Assembly: GCA_900556745.1 (NCBI GenBank)
Contig: USPU01000006.1
Span: 1-29,987 of the forward strand
Origin: an uncultured Veillonellaceae bacterium
GTDB lineage: Bacteria; Bacillota; Negativicutes; Veillonellales; Negativicoccaceae
Direction of reading: 5' to 3'
DNA length: 29,987 nucleotides
The translations under genes and the position numbers were made by a program. Positions 23,858-29,987 of the stretch are shown here, in pieces. How positions within the stretch are numbered: the stretch's first letter is position 1; each line of letters starts with the position of its first letter. The notes under the pieces were generated by a model, which ran no database searches, was not told where the DNA came from, and was given only the letters and a program-made list of their open reading frames with translations.

Positions 23858-25145
23858 GCAAAGCCGGCGGTGCTTTTGGAGCGCGCTCGGCCATCGAATT
23901 CATCTGCGCAAATTCGGTTACGGCGACTGGTTTTTCGTCGCGGTGCTGTTTTTGCTGGTCGTGGGCACGGTGAATGTTTTCAGCTCGACCTTTTATATGA
24001 ATTTGCGCAGTGCCTCGGGGGTCACCTCCGATCTGTCTCGTCATGCGCTGTTTTTAGCTCTCGGCGCGATTTGCGGCGGCTTGGTTTATCGGTTTAATTA
24101 TCAGAACCTGCGCAAGAGTATGACGCTATGGATCGGGATCACGGTGCTGATGCTGCTCCTCGTGCAGGTGGCGGGACTGACCGTCAACGGAGCGCGTCGG
24201 TGGATCGCGTTGGGAGGATTTACGTTTCAACCGTCCGAAGTGGCGAAACTCGTCGGCATTATGTGCACCGCTTCCGGTCTGGCGCTGCGTGTCGAGCGCG
24301 GCGAACCGGTGCGGCTTTGGCAGTCGCTGGGCGGCGCGTTGGGAGCCGCCGGAAAACAGCAGTGGAAACGAATGAAGATCTTTCTTGCGGAATGGCAACC
24401 GCTGCTATGGCCGTTGATATTTGACGCACTCATTTTTCTGCAGCCGGACTTCGGCACCGTGATTTTGGTCTTGGGCGTGCCGCTTTTGCTGTATTTTTTG
24501 GCGGGCTTGCCGAAGCTGGAAATTGTCGGTACTTTGATCGCGGTCGCAATTTTATTCGTCGCGGGCGTTGTCGCCGCGCCGTATCGCATGCAACGTCTTA
24601 TCGCCTGGTATGATCCGTTCAGCTACGCGCGCGATCTCGGGTACCAGGTCGTGCAAAGCATCATTGCCGTCGGTTCCGGCGGTTTTTTGGGACAAGGGTT
24701 AGGGCGAGGTTTGAGTAAATTCGCGTACCTGCCCGAACAACACACGGACTTCGCGTATGCCGTCTTTGCGCAGGAGGCCGGCTTTTTGTGGGCGGCCCTT
24801 GTTCTGTTCGCCTTTCTCGCGCTTTTATTCACCGGTTTTAAAATCGCCGGTCGCGCGCGCGATCAATACGGCGCGTACTTGGTCTACGGATTGGTGACGC
24901 TGCTGGTCGGGCAGGGCTTGTACAATACCGCGATGACGCTCGGCGTATTGCCCGTTACGGGTGTGCCGCTGCCGTTCATCAGTTACGGCGGTTCTGCGAT
25001 GGTCGTGAACTTGATTTCCGTCGGCATGATTTTGGGCGTGGAACGCAAAACGCGCGAGCTGGAAGAACGGGAAGCGCATTGGGCCAAAGTCCGCGCGCTC
25101 TCGGAAGGGATTCCGCCGAATCGGCGCTGGCAGCCGCCGCGCTGA
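23838..25145 (+). CDS. ftsW: Second SEDS protein, FtsW-like
   Basis: A 435-aa polytopic SEDS glycosyltransferase. NGARRWIALGGFTFQPSEVAK, IFLQPDFGTVILVLG, LGYQVVQSIIAVGSGG, YLPEQHTDFAYAVFAQEAG and PLPFISYGGSAMV are conserved. SYGGS fits FtsW/SpoVE better than RodA, but the ALGGFTFQPSEVAK spacing and the neighbourhood leave FtsW, RodA-like and SpoVE-like roles open. The central cytoplasmic loop (about residues 155-195, GAAGKQQWKRMK) is long and basic. It has a ribosome site GGAGAGGAAAG inside the end of trmB and closes the operon. FtsW polymerises septal peptidoglycan with PBP3; no second class B PBP lies nearby. Confidence 0.85.
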   Translation: MTKRTRKQSRRCFWSALGHRIHLRKFGYGDWFFVAVLFLLVVGTVNVFSSTFYMNLRSASGVTSDLSRHALFLALGAICGGLVYRFNYQNLRKSMTLWIGITVLMLLLVQVAGLTVNGARRWIALGGFTFQPSEVAKLVGIMCTASGLALRVERGEPVRLWQSLGGALGAAGKQQWKRMKIFLAEWQPLLWPLIFDALIFLQPDFGTVILVLGVPLLLYFLAGLPKLEIVGTLIAVAILFVAGVVAAPYRMQRLIAWYDPFSYARDLGYQVVQSIIAVGSGGFLGQGLGRGLSKFAYLPEQHTDFAYAVFAQEAGFLWAALVLFAFLALLFTGFKIAGRARDQYGAYLVYGLVTLLVGQGLYNTAMTLGVLPVTGVPLPFISYGGSAMVVNLISVGMILGVERKTRELEEREAHWAKVRALSEGIPPNRRWQPPR

Positions 25146-25151
25146 AATATA

Positions 25152-25180
25152 TTGGCAAGCTTTTTAAAACTTGCTATACT
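25152..25180 (+). promoter_or_regulatory. uraA promoter with inverted repeat in the spacer
   Basis: TTGGCA (25152-25157), 17 bases, TATACT (25175-25180). The spacer and the end of the -35 hold an inverted repeat GCAAG...CTTGC (25155-25174) with one internal mismatch. The start site would be near 25187. Confidence 0.75.
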
Positions 25181-25202
25181 GATGCGTAGTACATATTATG
25201 CA

Positions 25203-25266
25203 GTCCTGTGAGTCGGAGCAGGTCCGGCGCAACATCCGAAGCTCTCTGTACACAGAGAGCTTTTTT
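25203..25266 (+). promoter_or_regulatory. PyrR-type transcription attenuator in the uraA leader
   Basis: AGTCCTGTGAGTCG at 25202-25215 matches the PyrR-binding consensus ARUCCNGNGAGGYU at 12 of 14 positions. Hairpin CCTG (25205-25208) / CAGG (25219-25222) would be the PyrR-bound anti-antiterminator. Alternatively GAGTCGGA (25210-25217) can pair with TCCGA plus CTC (25235-25244), taking up the left arm of the terminator at 25239-25266. This is the layout of the B. subtilis pyr attenuators: UMP-bound PyrR favours termination and so shuts off uracil uptake. Pairings were found by eye. Confidence 0.7.
25239..25266 (+). terminator. Leader terminator of uraA
   Basis: Perfect 8-bp stem GCTCTCTG / CAGAGAGC with a TACA loop and T6, ending 18 bases before the uraA start. 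Its place inside a leader indicates attenuation, not the end of a gene. Confidence 0.9.
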
Positions 25267-25284
25267 CATGAAACGGGGAGACCG

Positions 25285-26541
25285 ATGAAAAAATATGTGG
25301 ACGTAGACGAAAAATTACCGCTTTGGGAAACATTTCCCCTGAGTATTCAACACTTGTTCGCCATGTTCGGCGCGACGGTGCTCGTACCGTTTTTGCTGAA
25401 GGTTGACCCTTCGATCGCGCTTTTGATGAACGGCATCGGCACGCTTTTGTACATGGCGATCTGTAAAGGGCGCTTACCCGCGTATCTCGGTTCGAGTTTT
25501 GCGTTTATCTCGCCGGTCACTTTGATCCTTTCCATGGGACTCGGTTACGGTGCCGCGCAGAGCGGCTTCATCGTTTTCGGTCTGTGCTTCGTCCTGCTGT
25601 CCTTTTTGGTGAAAAAGGTCGGTGTCGGCTGGATTGATACGCTGTTTCCGCCGGCGGCGATGGGCGCCATCGTCGCGATCATCGGTTTGGAATTGGCGCC
25701 GAGCGCGATGAATATGGCGGGCTTGGTCGGTGACCCCGTTCCGGGCATCGATCCGCAACTGGCCGTGATCGTTTCGATTTTCACCTTGGTTGTAACCGTT
25801 TTGGTATCTTTATTCGGTCGCGGCTTTTTGGGCGTCATTCCGGTGTTGTTGGGAGTGGTCGCGGGGTACATCCTCTCGCTCTTCCTCGGCATCGTTGATA
25901 TAGACGCGATCGCGGCGGCGCCGTGGTTCGCCGTGCCGACGCTGTATATGCCGGAATGGAACTGGCAGGCCATCATCATTATTTTGCCCGCGGTCTTTGT
26001 CGTTTTCGCCGAACACATCGGTCACCTTGTGGTGACAAGCCATGTCATCGGCCGCGATTTGATGACGGATCCGGGGCTGTCGCGCTCGCTTTTGGGCGAC
26101 GGTCTCGCGAATATTCTTTCCGGTATCGTAGGGGCGACGCCGAATACGACGTACGGTGAAAACATCGGCGTCATGGCGATCACGCGCGTGTACAGCGTGT
26201 GGGTCATTCGCGGTGCGGCCATCATCGCGATCCTCTGCTCTTTCATCGGTAAGATTTCCGCGGTCATTCACGGTATCCCGACACCGGTCATGGGCGGCGT
26301 CTGCATCCTTCTTTTCGGTATCATCGCCACCACCGGCCTGCGCATGCTGATCGAACAGAAAGTGGACTATACGCAACCGGAAAATCTGATTTTAACCGCG
26401 GTCACGCTCATTACCGGCCTCTCCGGCGCGGTGTTGGACTTCGGCCCGTTCCACTTGAAGGGGATGGCGCTGGCGACGGTCGTCGCGATGGTAATTGCGC
26501 TCGTTTTGCGGTTGTTCCGCGGCCTGCGCCCGCAAGAATAA
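25285..26541 (+). CDS. uraA: Uracil permease (NCS2 family)
   Basis: A 418-aa proton-coupled uracil importer with 14 membrane segments. The sequence is very close to E. coli UraA along its length: IQHLFAMFGATVLVP (21-35), AYLGSSFAFISPV (66-78), FPPAAMGAIVAIIGLELA (121-138), AEHIGHLVVT (242-251) and TPNTTYGENIGVMAIT (285-300). Glu243, His247 and Glu292 correspond to the uracil and proton sites of UraA. Start 25285 was chosen for GGGGAG upstream and for its match to the family start; a longer frame from 25198 runs through the leader terminator. Regulation by a PyrR-type attenuator agrees with the function. Monocistronic, ending at a strong terminator. Confidence 0.96.
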   Translation: MKKYVDVDEKLPLWETFPLSIQHLFAMFGATVLVPFLLKVDPSIALLMNGIGTLLYMAICKGRLPAYLGSSFAFISPVTLILSMGLGYGAAQSGFIVFGLCFVLLSFLVKKVGVGWIDTLFPPAAMGAIVAIIGLELAPSAMNMAGLVGDPVPGIDPQLAVIVSIFTLVVTVLVSLFGRGFLGVIPVLLGVVAGYILSLFLGIVDIDAIAAAPWFAVPTLYMPEWNWQAIIIILPAVFVVFAEHIGHLVVTSHVIGRDLMTDPGLSRSLLGDGLANILSGIVGATPNTTYGENIGVMAITRVYSVWVIRGAAIIAILCSFIGKISAVIHGIPTPVMGGVCILLFGIIATTGLRMLIEQKVDYTQPENLILTAVTLITGLSGAVLDFGPFHLKGMALATVVAMVIALVLRLFRGLRPQE

Positions 26542-26543
26542 AT

Positions 26544-26569
26544 AAAAAACGCACTGCGGTGCGTTTTTT
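26544..26569 (+). terminator. uraA terminator
   Basis: AAAAAACGCAC / GTGCGTTTTTT with a TGCG loop, two bases after the stop codon. Confidence 0.92.
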
Positions 26570-26654
26570 ATTATTCGTAAGTGTTCCGCAGACGCTGTTT
26601 TCAGTGGGTGCATAGCGATGGATAAGGCGTGAAAAAGCGACGTTTTCATGTCTT

Positions 26655-26663
26655 TGGTATAAT
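26655..26663 (+). promoter_or_regulatory. Extended -10 promoter
   Basis: TGG plus a perfect TATAAT (26658-26663), without a clear -35. The predicted start near 26670 leaves a very short leader that carries AGGAGG (26671-26676). Confidence 0.65.
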
Positions 26664-26684
26664 ACAGAAAAGGAGGAATGATCG

Positions 26685-27212
26685 ATGCGAAAATTACCCG
26701 TTTTAACATTGGGATTGATCTTTGCCGCTACCGCCGCGTTTGCGCAGGCGGGACCGAGCCATCATAAACTTTTACCGCCGTTGCCGCCGTTGCCGCCGCA
26801 ACATGCAGAGGCCTACGCGCCGGTGGTCGTGGTCGCGCCGGAGACGGTCGCGACGCCGTCTGCTGACGCGACTGCGGTGCAGGCGGATAATCAGATCCGT
26901 TGGGTCATGGCGGTCGACTTCATGACAGTCGAAGTCCGCATGGCGAAACCGCTTTCCGCGGAAATGACACAGCCGGACGCCGTTGCACTCGCGCAGCAGA
27001 ATTTCCACATCAGCGATAATGTGAAAATTATTTCCGCGCCGTTGCCGGTGCCGGGCGAAGATAAGCTGTATCGCTTGCGCGTGGACGGATTTTCACCCGA
27101 GACGCTGTACCGCATTCGCTATCAGGATGCGGAAGATCAGACATTTCGCACCTATCGCAATGATCGCGAAATGAGCGAACATTATAAAAACCGTTACGGA
27201 GACTTTTTCTAA
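26685..27212 (+). CDS. Secreted protein with Pro-rich linker
   Basis: A 175-aa protein. The signal peptide (MRKLPVLTLGLIFAATAAFA, likely cut before QAG) is followed by a proline-rich stretch (LPPLPPLPPQ, residues 30-39), an Ala/Val linker and a C-terminal domain of about 100 residues. That domain has strand patterns WVMAVDFMTVEVRMAKPLS, FHISDNVKIISAPLP, YRLRVDGFSPETLYRIRY and TFRTY. These look like the bacterial Ig-like or SbsA-type fold ('KPL' strand, 'L.P.T.Y.I'), but this is inference. An out-of-frame ATG lies at 26678; start 26685 has the better spacing from GGAGG. No function known. Confidence 0.75.
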   Translation: MRKLPVLTLGLIFAATAAFAQAGPSHHKLLPPLPPLPPQHAEAYAPVVVVAPETVATPSADATAVQADNQIRWVMAVDFMTVEVRMAKPLSAEMTQPDAVALAQQNFHISDNVKIISAPLPVPGEDKLYRLRVDGFSPETLYRIRYQDAEDQTFRTYRNDREMSEHYKNRYGDFF

Positions 27213-27279
27213 GAAATAAAGGAAATGCGCGGCGGGCGGCGAAAACAGTCACTAACAAATGCTTTGAGGAGGCGGTATC

Positions 27280-29343
27280 GTGAAAGATTATGCAGGTTCT
27301 CAGATTCGTAATGTGGCCGTCCTGTCGCACGACGGGGCAGGTAAAACAGCCGTGGTCGAAAATTTGCTCGCGACGACCGGAGCGATCGAAGGTGTAGGCA
27401 CGGGCGCCGATAATAAGCATGTTCTCGATTTTGAGCCCGAAGAAATCAAGCGCAATGTCACGATTCAATTGGGTCTTGCGCCCTGTGAATGGAAAGGTTA
27501 CAAGCTGAATTTCATCGATACGCCGGGCTACGGTGAGTTTTCCGGCGAAGTGCGGGCGGCGTTGCGCGCATGCGACGGCATCCTCATCATCGTTTCCGCC
27601 GAATCGGGCGTGGAAGTGGACACGCAGCGCGCGTGGGATTACGGTGACGAACTGGCGCTGCCGCGGATGATTTTCATCAATAAAATGGACGCCGAACAGG
27701 CGAATTACGATAAGACCCTTGCCGAAATGCGCGAACGTTTCGGTAAAACCGTCATGCCGTTGCACTTGCCGCTGGGTGAGGGCAAAGATTTCCACGGCAT
27801 CATCGATATCGTGAAAATGAAAGCGACCGTTTGGGAAAACGGTCAGGAAACGGAAATCGACATTCCGGAAGAATGGCGGGAGCGCGCGTCGGAAGTACGC
27901 GATATGGCGATTGAAGCGGCCGCGGAAGGCGACGACATCCTGCTGGAAAAATATTTGGATGGCGGCGAACTGACGGTCGAAGAAATTCGCCTCGGTTTGC
28001 GCGAAGGCATGAAGAGCGGTCGCGTTGTGCCGGTCATGATCGGTTCGGCGCTGGCGAAGATCGGCTTGGATAAAATGCTGGATCGTATTATCCGCTACAT
28101 GCCGGACGCTTCCGCGCGCACGATGGAAGGCACGAATCCCAAGACGGAAACGAGCGTCACGGTGCACGCGGACAATCCGTTCAGCGCGTTTGTCTTCAAG
28201 ACCGTCATCGATCCGTTTGCCGGCAAACTATCCTATATTCGGATTATCTCGGGCACCTTGCGTGAAGGCGACAAGCTGATCAACCAGACGCAGGACTTGA
28301 CGGAACGTTTTACGAAGATGTACATGACCGTCGGCAAACAGCAGATTCCGTTAGCACAGGCGACGGCGGGCGACATCATCGCGATCCCCAAACTCGAAGC
28401 GAAGACGGGCGACACGTTCTCCGACGCGGGCTTCCCGGTCGTATATGAACCGGTGCGTTTTCCGAAATCGTTGTACATAGTAGCGGTCGAACCGGAAAGT
28501 AAAGGCGATGAAGAAAAACTCGCCGCCGGCTTGCTCCGCTTGGCGGAAGAAGATCCCACCTTTGTCACGCAAAAAGATCCGGAAACGCGGCAGACTTTGG
28601 TTTATTCGATGGGGGAAATTCATCTGCAGCATAATCTCGGCAAACTCGAACGCAAGTACGGCACCAAAGCGCGCGTCGTCGAGCCGAAAGTGCCGTACCG
28701 GGAAACGATCCTGGGCAAGGCGGAAGGCGAAGGCAAGCACAAGAAACAAAGCGGCGGTCATGGTCAATATGGTCACGTCTTCCTGCGCGTCGAACCGACG
28801 ACGGAAGATTTTGAATTCGTCGATGACATTTTTGGCGGCGCCGTACCTCGTCAATATATTCCGGCGGTCGAAAAGGGCGCGCGGGAGACCTTGGCGAAAG
28901 GCATGATCGCGGGCTATCCGATGATCGGCGTGCGCGTCACGCTCTACGACGGCTCGTACCACTCGGTCGACTCGTCGGAAATGGCGTTCAAAGTGGCGGC
29001 CTCGCTGGCGCTGCGCAAGATTATTCCGCAGGCGCAACCGATATTGTTGCAGCCGGTGTACAACGTGAACGTATTCGTGCCCGATGAATACATGGGCGCG
29101 ATCGTCGGCGATCTTTCCGCGAAAGGCGGCCGGATCCTCGGCATGGAACCGGGCGAGCGCGGCGGCGAATCCGTGGTGCGCGCGCAGGTCGCGTTGGGCA
29201 AAATGTTCTCCTACGTGACGGAACTGCGTTCGCAAACGCAGGGGCGCGGCACGTTCAATATGGAATTTTACCAGTACGAACAGGTGCCGTTCCAAGAAGC
29301 GCAGGAAATCATCGACGCGTACACGGCAGAAAAAGAAGAATAA
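27280..29343 (+). CDS. Elongation factor G-like GTPase (EF-G-2 type)
   Basis: A 687-aa translational GTPase with EF-G domains I-V but not the canonical FusA. The P-loop is SHDGAGKT (16-23) where EF-G has AHIDAGKT; G2 is RNVTIQ; G3 is DTPGYGEF (80-87) with Tyr84 in place of the catalytic His of DTPGH; G4 is NKMD (134-137). The EF-G domain IV region HKKQSGGHGQYGHV and the C-terminal domain V (MGAIVGDLSAKGGRILGME) are present. This pattern matches the EF-G-like family that includes T. thermophilus EF-G-2; its cellular role is not settled. The start is GTG with GAGGAGG upstream. No clear promoter lies in the 67-base gap, so it may share transcription with the secreted protein before it. Confidence 0.9.
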   Translation: MKDYAGSQIRNVAVLSHDGAGKTAVVENLLATTGAIEGVGTGADNKHVLDFEPEEIKRNVTIQLGLAPCEWKGYKLNFIDTPGYGEFSGEVRAALRACDGILIIVSAESGVEVDTQRAWDYGDELALPRMIFINKMDAEQANYDKTLAEMRERFGKTVMPLHLPLGEGKDFHGIIDIVKMKATVWENGQETEIDIPEEWRERASEVRDMAIEAAAEGDDILLEKYLDGGELTVEEIRLGLREGMKSGRVVPVMIGSALAKIGLDKMLDRIIRYMPDASARTMEGTNPKTETSVTVHADNPFSAFVFKTVIDPFAGKLSYIRIISGTLREGDKLINQTQDLTERFTKMYMTVGKQQIPLAQATAGDIIAIPKLEAKTGDTFSDAGFPVVYEPVRFPKSLYIVAVEPESKGDEEKLAAGLLRLAEEDPTFVTQKDPETRQTLVYSMGEIHLQHNLGKLERKYGTKARVVEPKVPYRETILGKAEGEGKHKKQSGGHGQYGHVFLRVEPTTEDFEFVDDIFGGAVPRQYIPAVEKGARETLAKGMIAGYPMIGVRVTLYDGSYHSVDSSEMAFKVAASLALRKIIPQAQPILLQPVYNVNVFVPDEYMGAIVGDLSAKGGRILGMEPGERGGESVVRAQVALGKMFSYVTELRSQTQGRGTFNMEFYQYEQVPFQEAQEIIDAYTAEKEE

Positions 29344-29348
29344 AAAAT

Positions 29349-29375
29349 AAAAAGACCGCTGCGGCGGTCTTTTTT
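29349..29375 (+). terminator. Terminator of the EF-G-like gene
   Basis: AAAAAGACCGC / GCGGTCTTTTTT with a TGCG loop, six bases after the stop. Confidence 0.93.
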
Positions 29376-29452
29376 ATTGGTTCATTTCTCTCGTATGCGA
29401 TAAAAAGCGCAGGCCAATAAAATCTGTCATGAGAAGTACATGCGGTCTGTCC

Positions 29453-29481
29453 TTGTCGGCGGTCAGTTTACCCCGTATAGT
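29453..29481 (+). promoter_or_regulatory. Candidate promoter of the ECF S-component gene
   Basis: TTGTCG (29453-29458), 17 bases, TATAGT (29476-29481). The leader then carries a 12-bp palindrome GTAAAATTTTAC (29496-29507). ACCCC (29470-29474) could pair with the GGGGT of the ribosome site (29513-29517), but ACCCC lies before the predicted start site. Confidence 0.45.
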
Positions 29482-29524
29482 TGAGTAAAGAAACGGTAAA
29501 ATTTTACGAAAAGGGGTAATGTTT

Positions 29525-29987
29525 ATGCATCGACGTATGACCGTGGCGGCGCTGATGGCGGCCGCCGCATTGATTTGTTTCGTGTACTTGCGCATTGAGG
29601 TGCCGATGGCTTTCGGCCTGACCGGTAAAGTCTATTTCGGCTATACCTTTATTTTGATCGGCGCGTTACTCACCGGTCGTTGGTACGGCGCGCTCGCCGG
29701 CGCTGTCGGACTGACGATGGCAGATCTGTTGGCGGGTTACGTAACGAGCGCGTTGCCGACTTTTCTGTCGTTCGCGGTGCTCGGATACCTGGCCGGCGCG
29801 GGCGCGGATTGGTGGCGAGCGCGCTACGGAGAAACGAAATGGATGGCGCTGACGGTTTCGGCGGTGGCGTTCACGATTTTCGCGCTGGTCGAACCGCTGA
29901 TTCGCTCGACGTTCAAATATTTTGTGCTGGGCTATCCGTTCCCGATGGCGGTCGGTTCCGCCGGCAACGTATTCATTGCCAGCATCT
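29525..29987 (+). CDS. ECF transporter S component (3' end outside window)
   Basis: The first 154 residues of a membrane protein, with ATG after AAGGGG at eight-base spacing (an ATG at 29519 is too close to that site). Hydrophobic segments and the pattern LTGKVYFGYTFILIGALLTGRWYGALAGAVGLTMADLLAGY match substrate-binding S components of energy-coupling factor transporters, closest by eye to the riboflavin-type/PF07155 group. These subunits bind a vitamin and work with a shared EcfA-EcfA'-EcfT module. The ligand cannot be named; no FMN, TPP or other riboswitch is seen in the leader to indicate it. The remaining helices lie beyond the window. Confidence 0.75.
   Translation, partial: MHRRMTVAALMAAAALICFVYLRIEVPMAFGLTGKVYFGYTFILIGALLTGRWYGALAGAVGLTMADLLAGYVTSALPTFLSFAVLGYLAGAGADWWRARYGETKWMALTVSAVAFTIFALVEPLIRSTFKYFVLGYPFPMAVGSAGNVFIASI

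Noticed and set aside
25198..25284. N-terminal extension of the uracil permease from ATG 25198
   Set aside because: It would translate through the attenuator and terminator hairpin, has no ribosome site, and UraA homologues begin at the position chosen.
27028..28167. Long minus-strand open frame (379 aa) opposite the EF-G-like gene
   Set aside because: It is a shadow frame in GC-rich coding DNA; the plus strand encodes a full recognised GTPase, and the minus product is Arg/His/Phe-rich without motifs or ribosome site. The same holds for 28351-29295.
29376..29452. Possible riboswitch before the ECF S-component gene
   Set aside because: The stretch has no recognisable conserved core of FMN, TPP, preQ1, folate or cobalamin riboswitches, and the likely promoter lies downstream of it.

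Overview
The window is chromosomal core sequence from a GC-rich (by eye, well above 50%) bacterium, most probably a Negativicutes member (diderm Firmicutes, e.g. the Veillonella/Megasphaera/Selenomonas group). The assignment is inference. It rests on the gene order mreB-mreC-mreD-mrdA-minD-rodA-TIGR03960-TIGR03936-rng, the AddA-type helicase-nuclease, the single-chain 1247-aa PurL, strong AAGGAGG ribosome sites, tRNAs with encoded CCA ends and a PyrR-type attenuator. Genus cannot be fixed by reading alone. I see no IS element, prophage, CRISPR array or rRNA.

Layout. 1-1002: 3' end of addA. 995-3538: a small operon (HTH protein, NitT/TauT-type ABC ATPase and permease, YezG-like protein). Its promoter is buried in the last codons of addA and it ends at a terminator overlapping the last stop codon. 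3653-8823: purL from its own promoter, followed closely by three small secreted or membrane proteins and a strong terminator. 8855-9599: seven tRNA genes, Asn-Gln-Lys-Glu-Glu-Val as one unit and Ser(GCT) with its own promoter. 9633-11216: an acyl-CoA synthetase. 11256-12795, minus strand: sppA and a Yip1-family membrane protein. 12985-25145: one long plus-strand operon for cell shape, septum placement and RNA processing: a divergent mreB, mreC, mreD, mrdA (PBP2), minD, rodA, a radical SAM pair, rng, trmB and a second SEDS gene. 25152-26569: uraA under a PyrR-type attenuator. 26655-29375: a secreted proline-rich protein and an EF-G-like GTPase. 29453-end: an ECF transporter S component cut by the window edge.

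How the genes work together. The central operon encodes most of an elongasome (MreB-like filament protein, MreC, MreD, transpeptidase PBP2, glycosyltransferase RodA), plus MinD, plus the RNase G, radical SAM and tRNA methylation genes often linked to it in Firmicutes. Its most unusual points are an MreB homologue whose nucleotide-binding motifs are eroded, a MinD with no MinC or MinE beside it and an Arg-rich tail in place of the usual hydrophobic membrane helix, and a second SEDS gene where rplU-rpmA would commonly be expected.

No wholly new system is evident. The best candidates for follow-up are the divergent MreB/MinD set, the uraA leader, and the orphan YezG-like protein linked to an ABC transporter that has no binding protein.
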